Assembly: GCF_010093535.1 (NCBI RefSeq)
Contig: NW_022985190.1
Coordinates: forward strand, 5,655 to 51,566
Direction of reading: 5' to 3'
From: Lindgomyces ingoldianus
Lineage: Eukaryota; Ascomycota; Dothideomycetes; Pleosporales; Lindgomycetaceae
DNA length: 45,912 bases
A program made the position numbers and the translations under genes. The notes under the pieces are model-generated. The model was not told where the DNA came from. It made no database searches and saw nothing but the letters and a program-made list of their open reading frames with translations. This document shows, one piece after another, positions 1 to 8,869 of this stretch (positions are counted from its first letter, which is position 1; every line of letters begins with the position of its first letter).

Positions 1-1850
1 ACTCTATTATGGCCCATAACAACCCGCTCTGGCACTATATAGTACAGTACAGCCTAGAATATTATTTAGATACTACTTCTGCTTCTTGCTTACACGTTTG
101 CGCGTTATGCCTAGTCTAATTGCACTGTCTGCAGCGCCTTTAGGATAGCTTACTTACTTTAGCTTGCACCTGCTTCTTTACCTTCTTCTTATTACTGCGC
201 GCTTTAAACTTCTTTAGAGCTATTAAGCGTAGGCCTTTCTAAATTGTTAAGGTTTTTTCTGCTTTAATTTACTTTTTTTTATGTAATTTATGTTACATAG
301 CAGCCTTATTAGCTGCTTAAAGCTTAGTAATTTCTTATTACACTAACACTAGCTTATGCGTAATTATTACTACCTTTTTTAAAACTTTCTTAAACACCTT
401 AACTATAGAAGTTAGTAAACTATTTATATGCTTTTAAATTTTTATTTTTATAAGTATTAATTATAACCTAAGTTTTAAAGTATTACTTAGGGTTTACAAC
501 TACTAGGGCTTATTATATATAAGTAGTAGTAGTAATAGAGTGCGCAACTTTACATTAAGGCCTATTATAACTTATTATAGGTTAAAAGGAATTAATTTAG
601 CGCCTTAGAACTTTTCTTAGATATTACTAAAAGTAATTATAGCATAATAAGCTGCTTTAAAGCATAGTAGGAACTTTATTTTTATAATATAAGTAATCTA
701 GTTGTGTATAAGGTTTTTAGCTTAGCGCTTATACACTTTTTTTAAAGAAGTAAAACAACCTATATTAAGTAGCTATAAAAAGTGTAATAAGTAAAAAAGC
801 ATATAAATAGTAATAATCTTATTATTTTTATAGTATTACTAAAAATAAAGTAAGTTGTAGCTTTTATAGCTGTTAATAACTAGTAAATAGTAGCTACTAA
901 CAGTACACTTCTTTATATACACATTAAAGTGCTTTAACTAGTCTAGACTAAGCTAATTAGTAGTCTAGCTGTGCTTAAAGATTATAATAACTTAATTCTA
1001 AAGTAGATTTTTCTTTTTATACTAGTTTAAAAAGTAGTTACTACTCTAGAAAATAATAAAAGGCAGAATAGCCTACTTTTTAGCATTAATGCCCTAGATA
1101 GCTGTTGTCTACTCCTAGTTACCTAGCTAGACTACTTTTAGCTGTTTTTATTTCTCTAAACTTATAATAACTGCTCTAGTAGATATCTAGCCTATTATAA
1201 ACTTTATTTTATTAAAGTTGTACATGTTATTATCTTAGATGCTATACTTAGCTTTAATATTCTTTATAAAGTTAAACTAGCTTTAAATTACTATAAAATT
1301 TTTATAAAAAGCTTTCTTATAGTTATACTTATACTTAAACTTTACTTTAAGCTCTAAGTAACACTTAATAAATGTATTAAGCTAGTTTATGCTAATATAG
1401 CCTATATTATGCTTAGTGTGCAAAGAATTAGCTATATTAGCTATAGCTGCTAGCTAGGGGGGAAATCCTTGCGCATCTAGCTTAAGTATGTGCTAAATAA
1501 TTACCTGCTTTTTATTATTATCTAGCTTTTATAAGTTAGCTATATAATTAGCTTAAAAAGGTTATCTAGCATGTTAGTTACTTATTATTTTTTAAAAAAC
1601 CTTATAGATAGCTGCAGCGTGTTACTTAAAAAGTATTATGTCTTATTTAAAAGCCTAGAGCATAAGCTGCATCTAACATTCCTTTAACACGTCTAAGTAG
1701 TGTTATTAGGAATACATTAGTGTAAGAAAAGTAGTGTAGTAGGGTCTTAGCAAAAGTAAGCAACTCAGGTGTGTGAGCAACTCGCCCATAAAGTACGTTA
1801 AAGTTAGTAAAAAGTCTACATAGTAACACTATTTTTTCTAAAGACCTAGA
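1..1850 (-). pseudogene. RIP-degraded pogo/Fot1-type transposase
   Basis: Cut-and-paste DDE transposase remnant of the Tc1/mariner superfamily, pogo/Fot1 group, read on the minus strand and cut by the left end of the window. Near 1420-1500 the minus strand gives a DNA-binding-domain phrase resembling the family's 'DARGFPPRL'. Near 600-780 it gives an 'NIGCFTSLKKVYKR' phrase followed by 'CFKAAY' and 'LIPFNL', matching the family's conserved 'DVGCFxPLKxxY...AFxxAF...GLVPFNP' tail of the DDE domain. Near 80-150 a C-terminal zinc knuckle (CRQC...TRHNAQTC) is still readable. In-frame stops are TAA/TAG where Gln would be expected, and the DNA is AT-rich and poor in CpA, so it was inactivated by RIP. 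The N-terminus, around 1650-1850, is uncertain. The terminal inverted repeats cannot be seen because one end is outside the window. Confidence 0.75.
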
Positions 1851-1889
1851 GACTATCTATAAGATATACTGTAGTTAATTTACTACATA

Positions 1890-2062
1890 ATTTATTAATT
1901 AAGTTAATTAAGTTAATTAAGTTAATTAAGTTAAGCCTTATTTATGCTATTAAGTTAATTAAGTTAAGCCTTATTTATGCTATTAAGTTAATTAAGTTAA
2001 TTAAAATGTGCTAGATCTGTTAATTAATTAAGCAATTCACCCTAACTTAATTAACTTAATTG
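1890..2062. repeat. TTAATTAAG-rich tandem repeat
   Basis: A run of TTAATTAAG units (about 1893-1935) is followed by a larger tandem unit with the phrase GCCTTATTTATGCTATTAAG, present twice (around 1936-1985), and then by more TTAATTAAG and an inverted relative (CTTAATTAACTTAATT, about 2042-2060). It sits on the boundary between the transposase remnant and the GC-balanced island, so it may belong to the subterminal region of that transposon. Composition alone would also fit a simple AT microsatellite. Confidence 0.6.
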
Positions 2063-3922
2063 TTGCCAACTCTGTCTAAGACATCCTCGCAACGAGGAAA
2101 AACCCTGAATCGAATGGATTGACGCAGTTTGCACCTGTTCCAATCGATCCAGCAACAAACGTTTCGGAAATCTAAGGTACTGGTTTCCACCTCTTGAAGC
2201 TAAATCAGGATTAGGGAATTTACAGTCTGCGTTTTTAAACTAGAAATCTACTAATATATTGCTTTCTATCTTCATCTAGTAATGCCGCCTTCGCCTCGCC
2301 TTGCCCGTCTTCGTGTTAACATAGCCAACTGTTCTTGTATTAAAACTACGCGAGTTTTTTACTCCCGTCGTTACTACTAATAACGCGGCGGCAAAGAGTA
2401 GAAAAATAGTATATTAGTGATCTGCTCTGCTTTGCCAGTTTAGGGGGATCCCTAGGGGAGTGCACTAAGTAGGCCGATCACCGGACAAGGATCCTAGCCC
2501 CTCTTCATATGCGCAAAGACTAAAATAGTTCCTAAGAGAGACTTAGAGCTGATATAAGATCTTAGAGCTCTTTTAGTAGCTTGTCCACCATCAATAGAGC
2601 TAGCGCTAGAGGCGGAATACAGTGCTCTGTAAAATTAGCTTTACCCTCGACACACCCTTTTTCAAGCTTAGCCTTGCTGTGTGACTAGGACCCTGGCAAT
2701 CCTCTTTTAAAACTGGTTATGCTTGCTTGCTTGTTTTCTTGTCTAGCAGCTATTACTTCGGTATCAGGCTATTATAAAGCGGTGGAGGCAGTACTACTCC
2801 GAGTAAGCCCTGATAAGAACCACGCACAGAGTACAAAGCCTATATATAGCCACGGGGCCCCAGAGGCTCTAAGAGGAATCATCCTTACCCTACACCCGCC
2901 CTTGAAGACCCCCCTAAGAAAGAGTCGACGGTCTCTATATTATTATTACTAGGTAAAGGCGAGCAGCTCGCGTCGCCTAACCTCCGCCTTACCGGCGACA
3001 ATGGCCCTCTCGCTAAGTAGTATCTTTACCACCTACTTATAGCTACGTTAATTTCGGCGTCTTCGTCAAGTAGTAGCTTTAGCTTCAGCTTTAGCTGCAC
3101 ATAGTACGTTGCTGTATAACCCACTTTACGTGTTAAACATTAACAGCATTACCAAGCAGCAGCTGACGCTCGACCTTCTTATTCTAGAAGAATAACTGCA
3201 CCACAGAATTAACGCTGCAAATTGAACCCACCTGATCATTCGCACTAAATTGTAATGTGCTCTTAGGTGTAGTAGTAGAGGGTACTAACCCTAATCTTAA
3301 ATAGGTTAGTGATGAACTAGCATGAAGGTTAGTTAGAGTTGTAGTAGTGAACCTAGCTTTTAGGGGGGACAATGTCATGAAAATCTCCCACGCGACTAAG
3401 GCACTTTTACTGCTTAAGGCTAATAACGCCTATCTTTCAGCCTCGTGACAAAGCACGCCATGTACGAGGAGCGCCGTTTGGGACGTAGTGATTCCAACGG
3501 AGTATAGGGATCGACACGAGGTGTTGTGAGAGGTTTGTCTGTGTTGGGGAATAAGACATCCGTCCAAGTAGACGTTCCGTCCGCGACGGAGAGGCAGAGG
3601 GGGTGGATAGAAGTATAACCGCGCGTGTTGCTGTAGATATTTTGTAGCTTCATACGGAGGTGGAGTCGGGTGCTGCAGCAGCGTGAAAAAAATTCACTCT
3701 CTCGCCGCGGCGCTGTTTCAACGCAGCGAACTACCGCAGGACATCTCTACGTTGGCTCTAGGTCGTCTGAACGACCTAGATTCCCAGGCTTCACCGCATG
3801 GAGGTGTAGAGGCCGATTTCGAAGGCCCCGATATGTCATCAACTGGTTTGTCTAAGTCATGGGGTAGTCATGCGACTACAACGTGACCCTGCGGGCCTTG
3901 GGTTGCGTGGCGCCTGCCGTGG
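2063..3922. other. Intergenic region with partly RIP-like decayed frames
   Basis: No convincing intact gene. A plus-strand frame from an ATG at 2283 (start MPPSPRLARLR) runs several hundred bases and is interrupted only by TAA and TAG, the pattern left when Gln codons are hit by C-to-T RIP. A second plus-strand frame is open from 2719 to 2952 (77 codons) and stays coherent downstream to about 3290 with similar TAA/TAG breaks. Short open frames on the minus strand (3184-3378 and 3420-3653) and plus strand (3670-3886) have no recognisable motif. I read the region as a decayed, unidentified element at 2.28-3.3 kb followed by the upstream region of the protease-like gene. Confidence 0.4.
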
Positions 3923-5455
3923 ATGACCGTGGATGACGTTTATTTGCCAAATAGGCATCTACCGTCAACTTCTCAACGGCCTCCCTTCATCTTCAACCGT
4001 TCTGCAACTTCACCACCTACACTACCACATCCGTCGCTCGAAATGGCCATGTATGCACTATGTCACGTTTCCTCCTCGCCTTTGAGGACTCAATCTTCCC
4101 CTGCACCATTAAGAAGAATCACTCCATCACTACAAAAGCGCCCACACTCGTCCGCACACATCCTCCGCTTCCAGAATGGGTCCCCCCTAAAACGGCGCTT
4201 AATCATGTCTCCAGTAGCATTCACCATTGGAGATCCCCTTCCGCCAGCTGCCATAAATGCTCGTCGCATCGAACTCTCATTTCCATTAGTCGTTAATGGC
4301 AATGTCATCTTCCCAAACTTAGAGGAGCAACGGAGAGAGCTTACCAGCATCTTCCCGACTACTCAGAGCGCTTGGGTAGGGTCTCCATACCTTGTCATCC
4401 AAGTTCAGGAGCTTCCACCGCCGCCATGGCCCCTCTCGGTCGGCCGCATTCCATTACATCTCTCTACAGAAGACGATGCCAACGGCCCCATTGACAAAGG
4501 CGACCAGGGCCGTTCCAAAACCGCCGCGCTGCCTCAATACAATCTCAGAAATGATCCAGTCCCTATCCTGCCGATCTTTATCGACATCGTAGATTACTTC
4601 AAATCTAAGCACGTGGTTGTACACGAGATTTTCCACTTCCCTGGCTTCTTTCGAATTACTGTTGCCGACGACACGAACTTGGATACGCTACCTTGGAGGA
4701 TCTCAAATCAAGCCGCCTTCTATAAGTTTCGCAACCAAGAACAAGACCCGGATGCCTCAGCGCTCCGTGTGCAACAACCCTCAGGCGTCCTTCAAGACAA
4801 CACCAACTATCTGGCCAACCATATTGGATTGCTCCGTCCAGGTGTCATGGTCAGCTCTTCCCTCTCTGATGGATCATGGACATCAACAACATTGGGCATC
4901 CTTGTAGTTGACAGGTCTGGAACCCCATTCATTACAGTGGCAGATCATGGATTCAGCAACGACGGCGAAGTCTGGCATCCAGATCCAGGCGGTACTCTGA
5001 TTGGCAAGATCATGCACAGATTTCCAGACTCAGACATTGCTCTAGTGCAGCTAGAGAAGCACATCAAATTCGACAACAAAACTTTTGGCAACGTAGACAA
5101 CCCTGAAGGCACCATTCCAAGTGGCATTGCCACCAAATCCCTTTTTTTTGACAATATCGATATGGACAATCCGTTCTCGGGCTATTGCGTTGGCCAAATT
5201 CTTGCTCCCGGTGTAAGGGTTGAAGGACCTGGCTTACTGATTCAGCATTATTGGGTTATCATGGATGCCAGTAGTGATCAGGGCCCAATTGATGGAAGTT
5301 GTGGATCAGCAATTCTTAATGACGATGGTGAGGTGGTGGGATTCTTTAGTTTCAAGAAGCAGGGCTCTCGAGACTGCTACGCTGTGTCCTCCGAGATGTT
5401 GATCAAGGCCGGCTACCAGATACCTATGCCACAAGTACAAACTGATGCAGAATAA
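3923..5455 (+). CDS. Chymotrypsin-fold (PA clan) protease-like protein with a Cys nucleophile position
   Basis: Single-exon open frame of 510 codons. The C-terminal third has the three signature stretches of a trypsin-like fold in order: FITVADHGF (His342, matching the family's TAAHC block), PDSDIALVQL (Asp371, matching DIAL) and DGSCGSAILNDDGEVVGF (matching GDSGGP...G.VVG). The residue aligned with the catalytic Ser is Cys460, as in 3C-type viral proteases, so it may be a cysteine protease of serine-protease fold or an inactive relative. Residues 1-300 are Pro-rich and unrecognised. No clear signal peptide or membrane segment, so a cytoplasmic location is likely. The Met at 3923 gives the longest frame, but the in-frame ATG at 4043 (CGAAATGGCC) or at 4205 may be the true start. 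Composition is GC-balanced without RIP. Its substrate is unknown. The HET pseudogene downstream hints at a cell-death or incompatibility context (inference). Confidence 0.65.
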   Translation: MTVDDVYLPNRHLPSTSQRPPFIFNRSATSPPTLPHPSLEMAMYALCHVSSSPLRTQSSPAPLRRITPSLQKRPHSSAHILRFQNGSPLKRRLIMSPVAFTIGDPLPPAAINARRIELSFPLVVNGNVIFPNLEEQRRELTSIFPTTQSAWVGSPYLVIQVQELPPPPWPLSVGRIPLHLSTEDDANGPIDKGDQGRSKTAALPQYNLRNDPVPILPIFIDIVDYFKSKHVVVHEIFHFPGFFRITVADDTNLDTLPWRISNQAAFYKFRNQEQDPDASALRVQQPSGVLQDNTNYLANHIGLLRPGVMVSSSLSDGSWTSTTLGILVVDRSGTPFITVADHGFSNDGEVWHPDPGGTLIGKIMHRFPDSDIALVQLEKHIKFDNKTFGNVDNPEGTIPSGIATKSLFFDNIDMDNPFSGYCVGQILAPGVRVEGPGLLIQHYWVIMDASSDQGPIDGSCGSAILNDDGEVVGFFSFKKQGSRDCYAVSSEMLIKAGYQIPMPQVQTDAE

Positions 5456-5754
5456 AGTCCTATATACCAAACATACCCCACCCTTTCGCCCTATTTGTAG
5501 TGCAGTTCAGTACGATGCTCCAAAATTTGACCATAGCATGGCTCTAGTTGCTATGCTAATAATGTCAAGATTGTCGCCCTTTGTGTATCATTTAGAACGG
5601 ACGTTTAACCTGAGTCGAGGATTCTATGGAGACATGGAGCCTGTTTGGGATGAGTATTATTTTTTAGGAGAATTTAGTCAAACTACAAGGTTTCTTCCTC
5701 TCTTACATATAGCTACATGTTTTGCCTCATGAACAGCTTTGGTTCTTATTCATT
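5456..5754. other. Spacer between protease-like gene and HET pseudogene
   Basis: Probably the 3' untranslated region and spacer. A 95-codon plus-strand frame (5445-5732) overlaps the end of the protease-like gene and has no recognisable motif. I see no start of a HET domain (no YxxLSYTWG-like block) here, so the 5' part of the adjacent HET gene seems to be missing or unrecognisably decayed. Confidence 0.35.
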
Positions 5755-6430
5755 GTGTACTCTTAAATCTGGCAGCAGAGCATCTTAAACATGGTTTTGT
5801 ACTCAGTGTTTATTCACCAAGGGACCTGATGGCTGCATCTGCCGAGGGCTATCCGGTCTGCATCAACCAGGCTGATAATCTGAAAAAGGGCCACAGATTG
5901 CTATGATGGGGGAGATTTATCGCCTGGCTAGTCGCGTTGTCGTATGGCTTGGACCAGCAGCAGATGACAGCGATCTCGCGATGGACTTAATGGATTGGAT
6001 GGGCTGATGGTTGAGGTTGACTTCAATCGCTATACAATGACATCTTCTGAGGATGCCGGTGACCGCCGGATTGGGGACAGAACAAGCAGACTTCCATATG
6101 AGAAGCAGCATCCCTATGCGCTCTACCGCTTAATGTCCCGGATGTGGTTCGAAGGATTGTGGGTTCGACAGGGGATCTATCCAGTATACTCGGCCATTAT
6201 ACAGTGCGGGCTGTGCCGGGTGCCATGACCCATGTTCCACAAAGCCTGGTACTGTCTAATGCCAGACTTTGAAGCTAGGAGGAGCACCAGAGGCATACGG
6301 AACTAGATTGATTGCTAAAGGAGTGTACCTAGGGGTCTATATATATGCAAGAAAGAGGGTAAAGTCCCGGCAACATGCGACTATTGCGTAAGCTACGAAG
6401 ATCCTCACGGAATGCTTCCTATTCGCGCTT
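5755..6430 (+). pseudogene. Broken HET (heterokaryon incompatibility) domain gene
   Basis: Three blocks typical of the fungal HET domain appear in order but in different frames. VCINQADN (about 5859-5882) matches the family's 'ICINQxD'. The block MMGEIYRLASRVVVWLGPAADDSDLAM (about 5903-5986; quoted in pieces: MMGEIYRLASR, VVVWLGPAADDSDLAM) matches 'MxxIYxxAxxVxVWLG'. Then comes YRLMSRMWFEGLWVRQ (about 6124-6171) with QCG shortly after. A frameshift lies at about 5888-5896 (AAGGGCCACAG) between the first two blocks, and a TGA at about 6005 separates the second from the third. Weak C-terminal similarity continues to about 6430. HET proteins trigger cell death when unlike individuals fuse. This copy cannot encode a full domain. 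The damage is by indels and stops and does not look like RIP. Confidence 0.75.
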
Positions 6431-7234
6431 CATCGCATAACGTTCACTTCATCCCAGTCCTGCTAGGAAGATTGTACTCATGCTTGAGTCTTTCCTTGAC
6501 CTCGCCGGCCTGGAAATGTGAAGTGTCTGTTGTGGACAGAAATATTATCCTTTCCGGGATATCCTTCGACGAAAAGCCCTCCCTACAAGCATACTCAGAC
6601 GACATACCCGCTCCTTTCCAGTCCGCCCTTAGCCATTGAAAATATGCAGAAGCAGTTTTGGACCAATGCAGGTGTGTTTAAGCGCAAGAGAGCTGGCTCA
6701 TGACGAATGCTAAAGACGTCCCCACATACAGATGAGCTTTAGATAACTAACAGGGCTGATTAAGTCACCATAACACTACACGGTGTGGCTCTTCTCTCGG
6801 TAAACAACCCAGTAAGAAAAACCCGCTCATACCCGCGCACCTACATCAAAGTGTAATACCGACTCCTTCCCCTATTGCTGGATCTCTGATCCATGCTATA
6901 CGACAGTCAGGCCCCCCACACCTATCTAATATACCACAGAAGAACTTGCTCAAAAGGGTGAGTAGATCTCAGGGAGGAACTGCACCCCTCACCACCCCGG
7001 ATGCTTGATCCGGCTAGTCGCCCGCTCCGCCAAGCGGGCGTAAGTATGGAAACGACATGAAATACTTTCTCGCAATATACAGGAACCCACATGATGCTGT
7101 GCTTGTTGGCTCCAGGCTATAAGAGCAAAAGTGCGCTCGATCTCTCCCAGGCGGGGAAAGGTTGGAAGATCATGTATAAAGACTTGTTCCTCACCGAGCG
7201 AAAGGCAGCACAAGTCAGTCAGTAGTCCCCAGCA
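6431..7234. other. Intergenic region upstream of the DJ-1/PfpI gene
   Basis: No supported gene. Plus-strand frames at 6412-6639 and 6518-6703 may include the last traces of the HET pseudogene but have no motif. The stretch from about 6700 to 7234 presumably holds the promoter and 5' UTR of the DJ-1/PfpI gene. A GC-rich inverted repeat lies at 7019-7040. Confidence 0.4.
7019..7040. repeat. GC-rich inverted repeat (hairpin)
   Basis: CGCCCGCT and AGCGGGCG form a perfect 8-bp stem around a 6-nt loop (CCGCCA). It lies about 195 bp upstream of the DJ-1/PfpI start codon. It could be a binding palindrome or an RNA hairpin in the leader; nothing in the sequence decides. Confidence 0.5.
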
Positions 7235-8131
7235 ATGCTTCTCTCATCCCCCCATCAAGCGTCCTTTGTTTCGACTCTGCTGCTCTTCTTTTCCGCATGC
7301 AGCATTGCGATCAACACCAACCGCACCATCTCCATCGGATACGTTAGGCATCCCGTTCTTCACAAACTACTCTGTCTTCCAAATCGGTTTTCTGCTGACC
7401 AAACTACAGATCCTCTACCCCGGCTTTGAACTCCTCGACGTATACGGCCCTCTCGAGCTCCTTTCTTCTGTAACCTTAACGCCCCACCATCGTCACTCAA
7501 AGCGGGCACCCTAACCCTCGCACAGGCATCTTACCTCCACAACATGACCCTATCCCTCATCTCTTTCACCACTGGCCCAGTAGCTTCTCGCCCTCCTGGC
7601 CACCTTATGGATCCATCGATGCCCCCGGTCGACACCAGCCACATGATTGGTCCGACAACGGTCGCCACGCACACGTTTGAGAACGCACCGCCACTGGACA
7701 TCATCATGGTCCCAGGAGGCATGGGAAACGTCGCCCTCGAGCAAGAGAACAACACCGTCATGGAAACCTTCATTGCCCGCCGTTTCGATCATGCCTCATA
7801 TGTCCTTTCCGTATGCACAGGCACCGTGACACTAGCCCGCGCCGGCGTTCTCTCGGGCCGACGCGCAACGACGAACAAATGGGCGTGGAGCTGGGTCACG
7901 GATCCAGCCCATGGAAAGAACATCACCTGGGTGCCGAGCGCGCGGTGGGTTGAAGATGGCAAGGTGTGGACGAGTTCGGGCGTTGCAGCTGGGTTGGACA
8001 TGATGTATGCTTTTTTGAAGCATTTATTTGGAGCTGAGGAACTGGATTCGCTTTTGAATCAGATTGAGTATGCGCCACATGTGGATCCACATTGGGATCC
8101 GTTTTCAGTGGTGCACAATGTGAGTTACTAG
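7235..8131 (+). CDS. Secreted DJ-1/PfpI-family (class I glutamine amidotransferase-like) protein
   Basis: Three exons, 7235-7342, 7410-7469 and 7526-8131, give 257 residues. Intron 1 (7343-7409) starts GTTAGG, has a CTGAC branch site and ends in CAG; intron 2 (7470-7525) starts GTAACC, has CTAAC and ends in CAG. Both are phase 0, and splicing joins ISIGY to ILYPGFELLDVYGPLELL, the canonical opening of the family, then to ASYLHNMTLSLI. The N-terminus (LLSSPHQASFVSTLLLFFSA) is a likely signal peptide, so export is predicted. Conserved landmarks are Glu52 in GPLELL, the IIMVPGG strand, and the nucleophile elbow VCTGT with Cys153 followed by LARAGVLSGRRATTN, as in the AraC-regulator-like/ThiJ branch. 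Family members act as chaperone-like, glyoxalase or isonitrile hydratase-type enzymes, and the exact reaction cannot be told. No damage seen. The first donor is weak, so exon 1 is the least certain part. Confidence 0.8.
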
Positions 8132-8517
8132 GCTTCCACGGCCGGGGAACAGATTGCGCTGACAAAGACATAGGTTCCGGGAGCGGACAGGAATAGGTCA
8201 TTGGCGGACTGTGTTGTGCCAGCTGGCCACTGACGATACAAAGAGTTGGCCAGGCTAGCATTTCGGTCTGCACTGTAGAGAGAGGAAGCACATCCACTAA
8301 CAAAAGATTAACTGCTAGAAATGTTGACGGGGTATACCGTTAAGCAGACTCTGGCTCCGTGCTCCGAAAAAAGCAACACACCCAATGCACGCTCTTCGCA
8401 CCACACCTTACTACATTTCGTCCACTATATCTCATTAGCTCGTATCTACTAACACGCCTAGCATCTCCTCACCTCATAAAACGTAGTCATAGGTTCATTC
8501 GCGCTGTTAATCAGCAG
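8132..8517. other. Convergent 3' intergenic spacer
   Basis: Downstream region of the DJ-1/PfpI gene and of the minus-strand Cys-rich candidate. I see no further coding signal or structured element. Confidence 0.4.
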
Positions 8518-8746
8518 CTAATACCAACACGTCTCGTCATTCCTCCACTTCTGGTTCAGGCATTGACCTGTAACCCCACTAGCACACCCATCCCATCCCT
8601 CCAAGCCCACAGATTTGCGAAAGCAGTTACAATGCAGTGACTGAGCATACCATTTGTCTTATGTCCCACGCGCCCTTCCCATCCAGAATATCCCCCACCT
8701 CCTTCTTCGTGGCCTTGCACTCAAAGTGGCGTTTGTAGAGCACGAG
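8518..8746 (-). CDS. Possible 3' end of a small Cys-rich gene
   Basis: Minus-strand candidate, convergent with the DJ-1/PfpI gene. An open stretch from 8746 encodes a segment with FECK, TKKEVGDILDGKGAWDIRQM. A 52-bp intron 8650-8599 (donor GTATGC, TAAC-type branch, acceptor GAG) would join it in phase to 8598-8518, which encodes GWDGCASGVTGQ, CLNQKWRNDETCWY and a TAG stop. The tail has four cysteines in about 60 residues, like small secreted fungal proteins. A possible acceptor TAG immediately precedes 8746, with a CTTAC branch, and a GTAAGT donor lies at 8869-8864, but I could not connect a signal peptide or start codon. It may therefore be a pseudogene or a chance reading. Confidence 0.35.
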
Positions 8747-8869
8747 CTAGTACGAGCAAGTAAGGCGTTCGAAGCAGTTCTGGTCTTCAGAGACGCGCAG
8801 TATGTTGTTTCATGTGGGCACTCTATCTTGATAAGCGGTATTTCATGTAGCAAGGTGATTCGAACTTAC

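Noticed and set aside
1893..2062. AT-rich tandem array as a replication origin or centromere repeat
   Set aside because: Too short and adjacent to a transposon end; nothing specific supports either role.
7923..8303. 126-codon minus-strand open frame
   Set aside because: It overlaps the DJ-1/PfpI last exon in antisense and has no recognisable motif.
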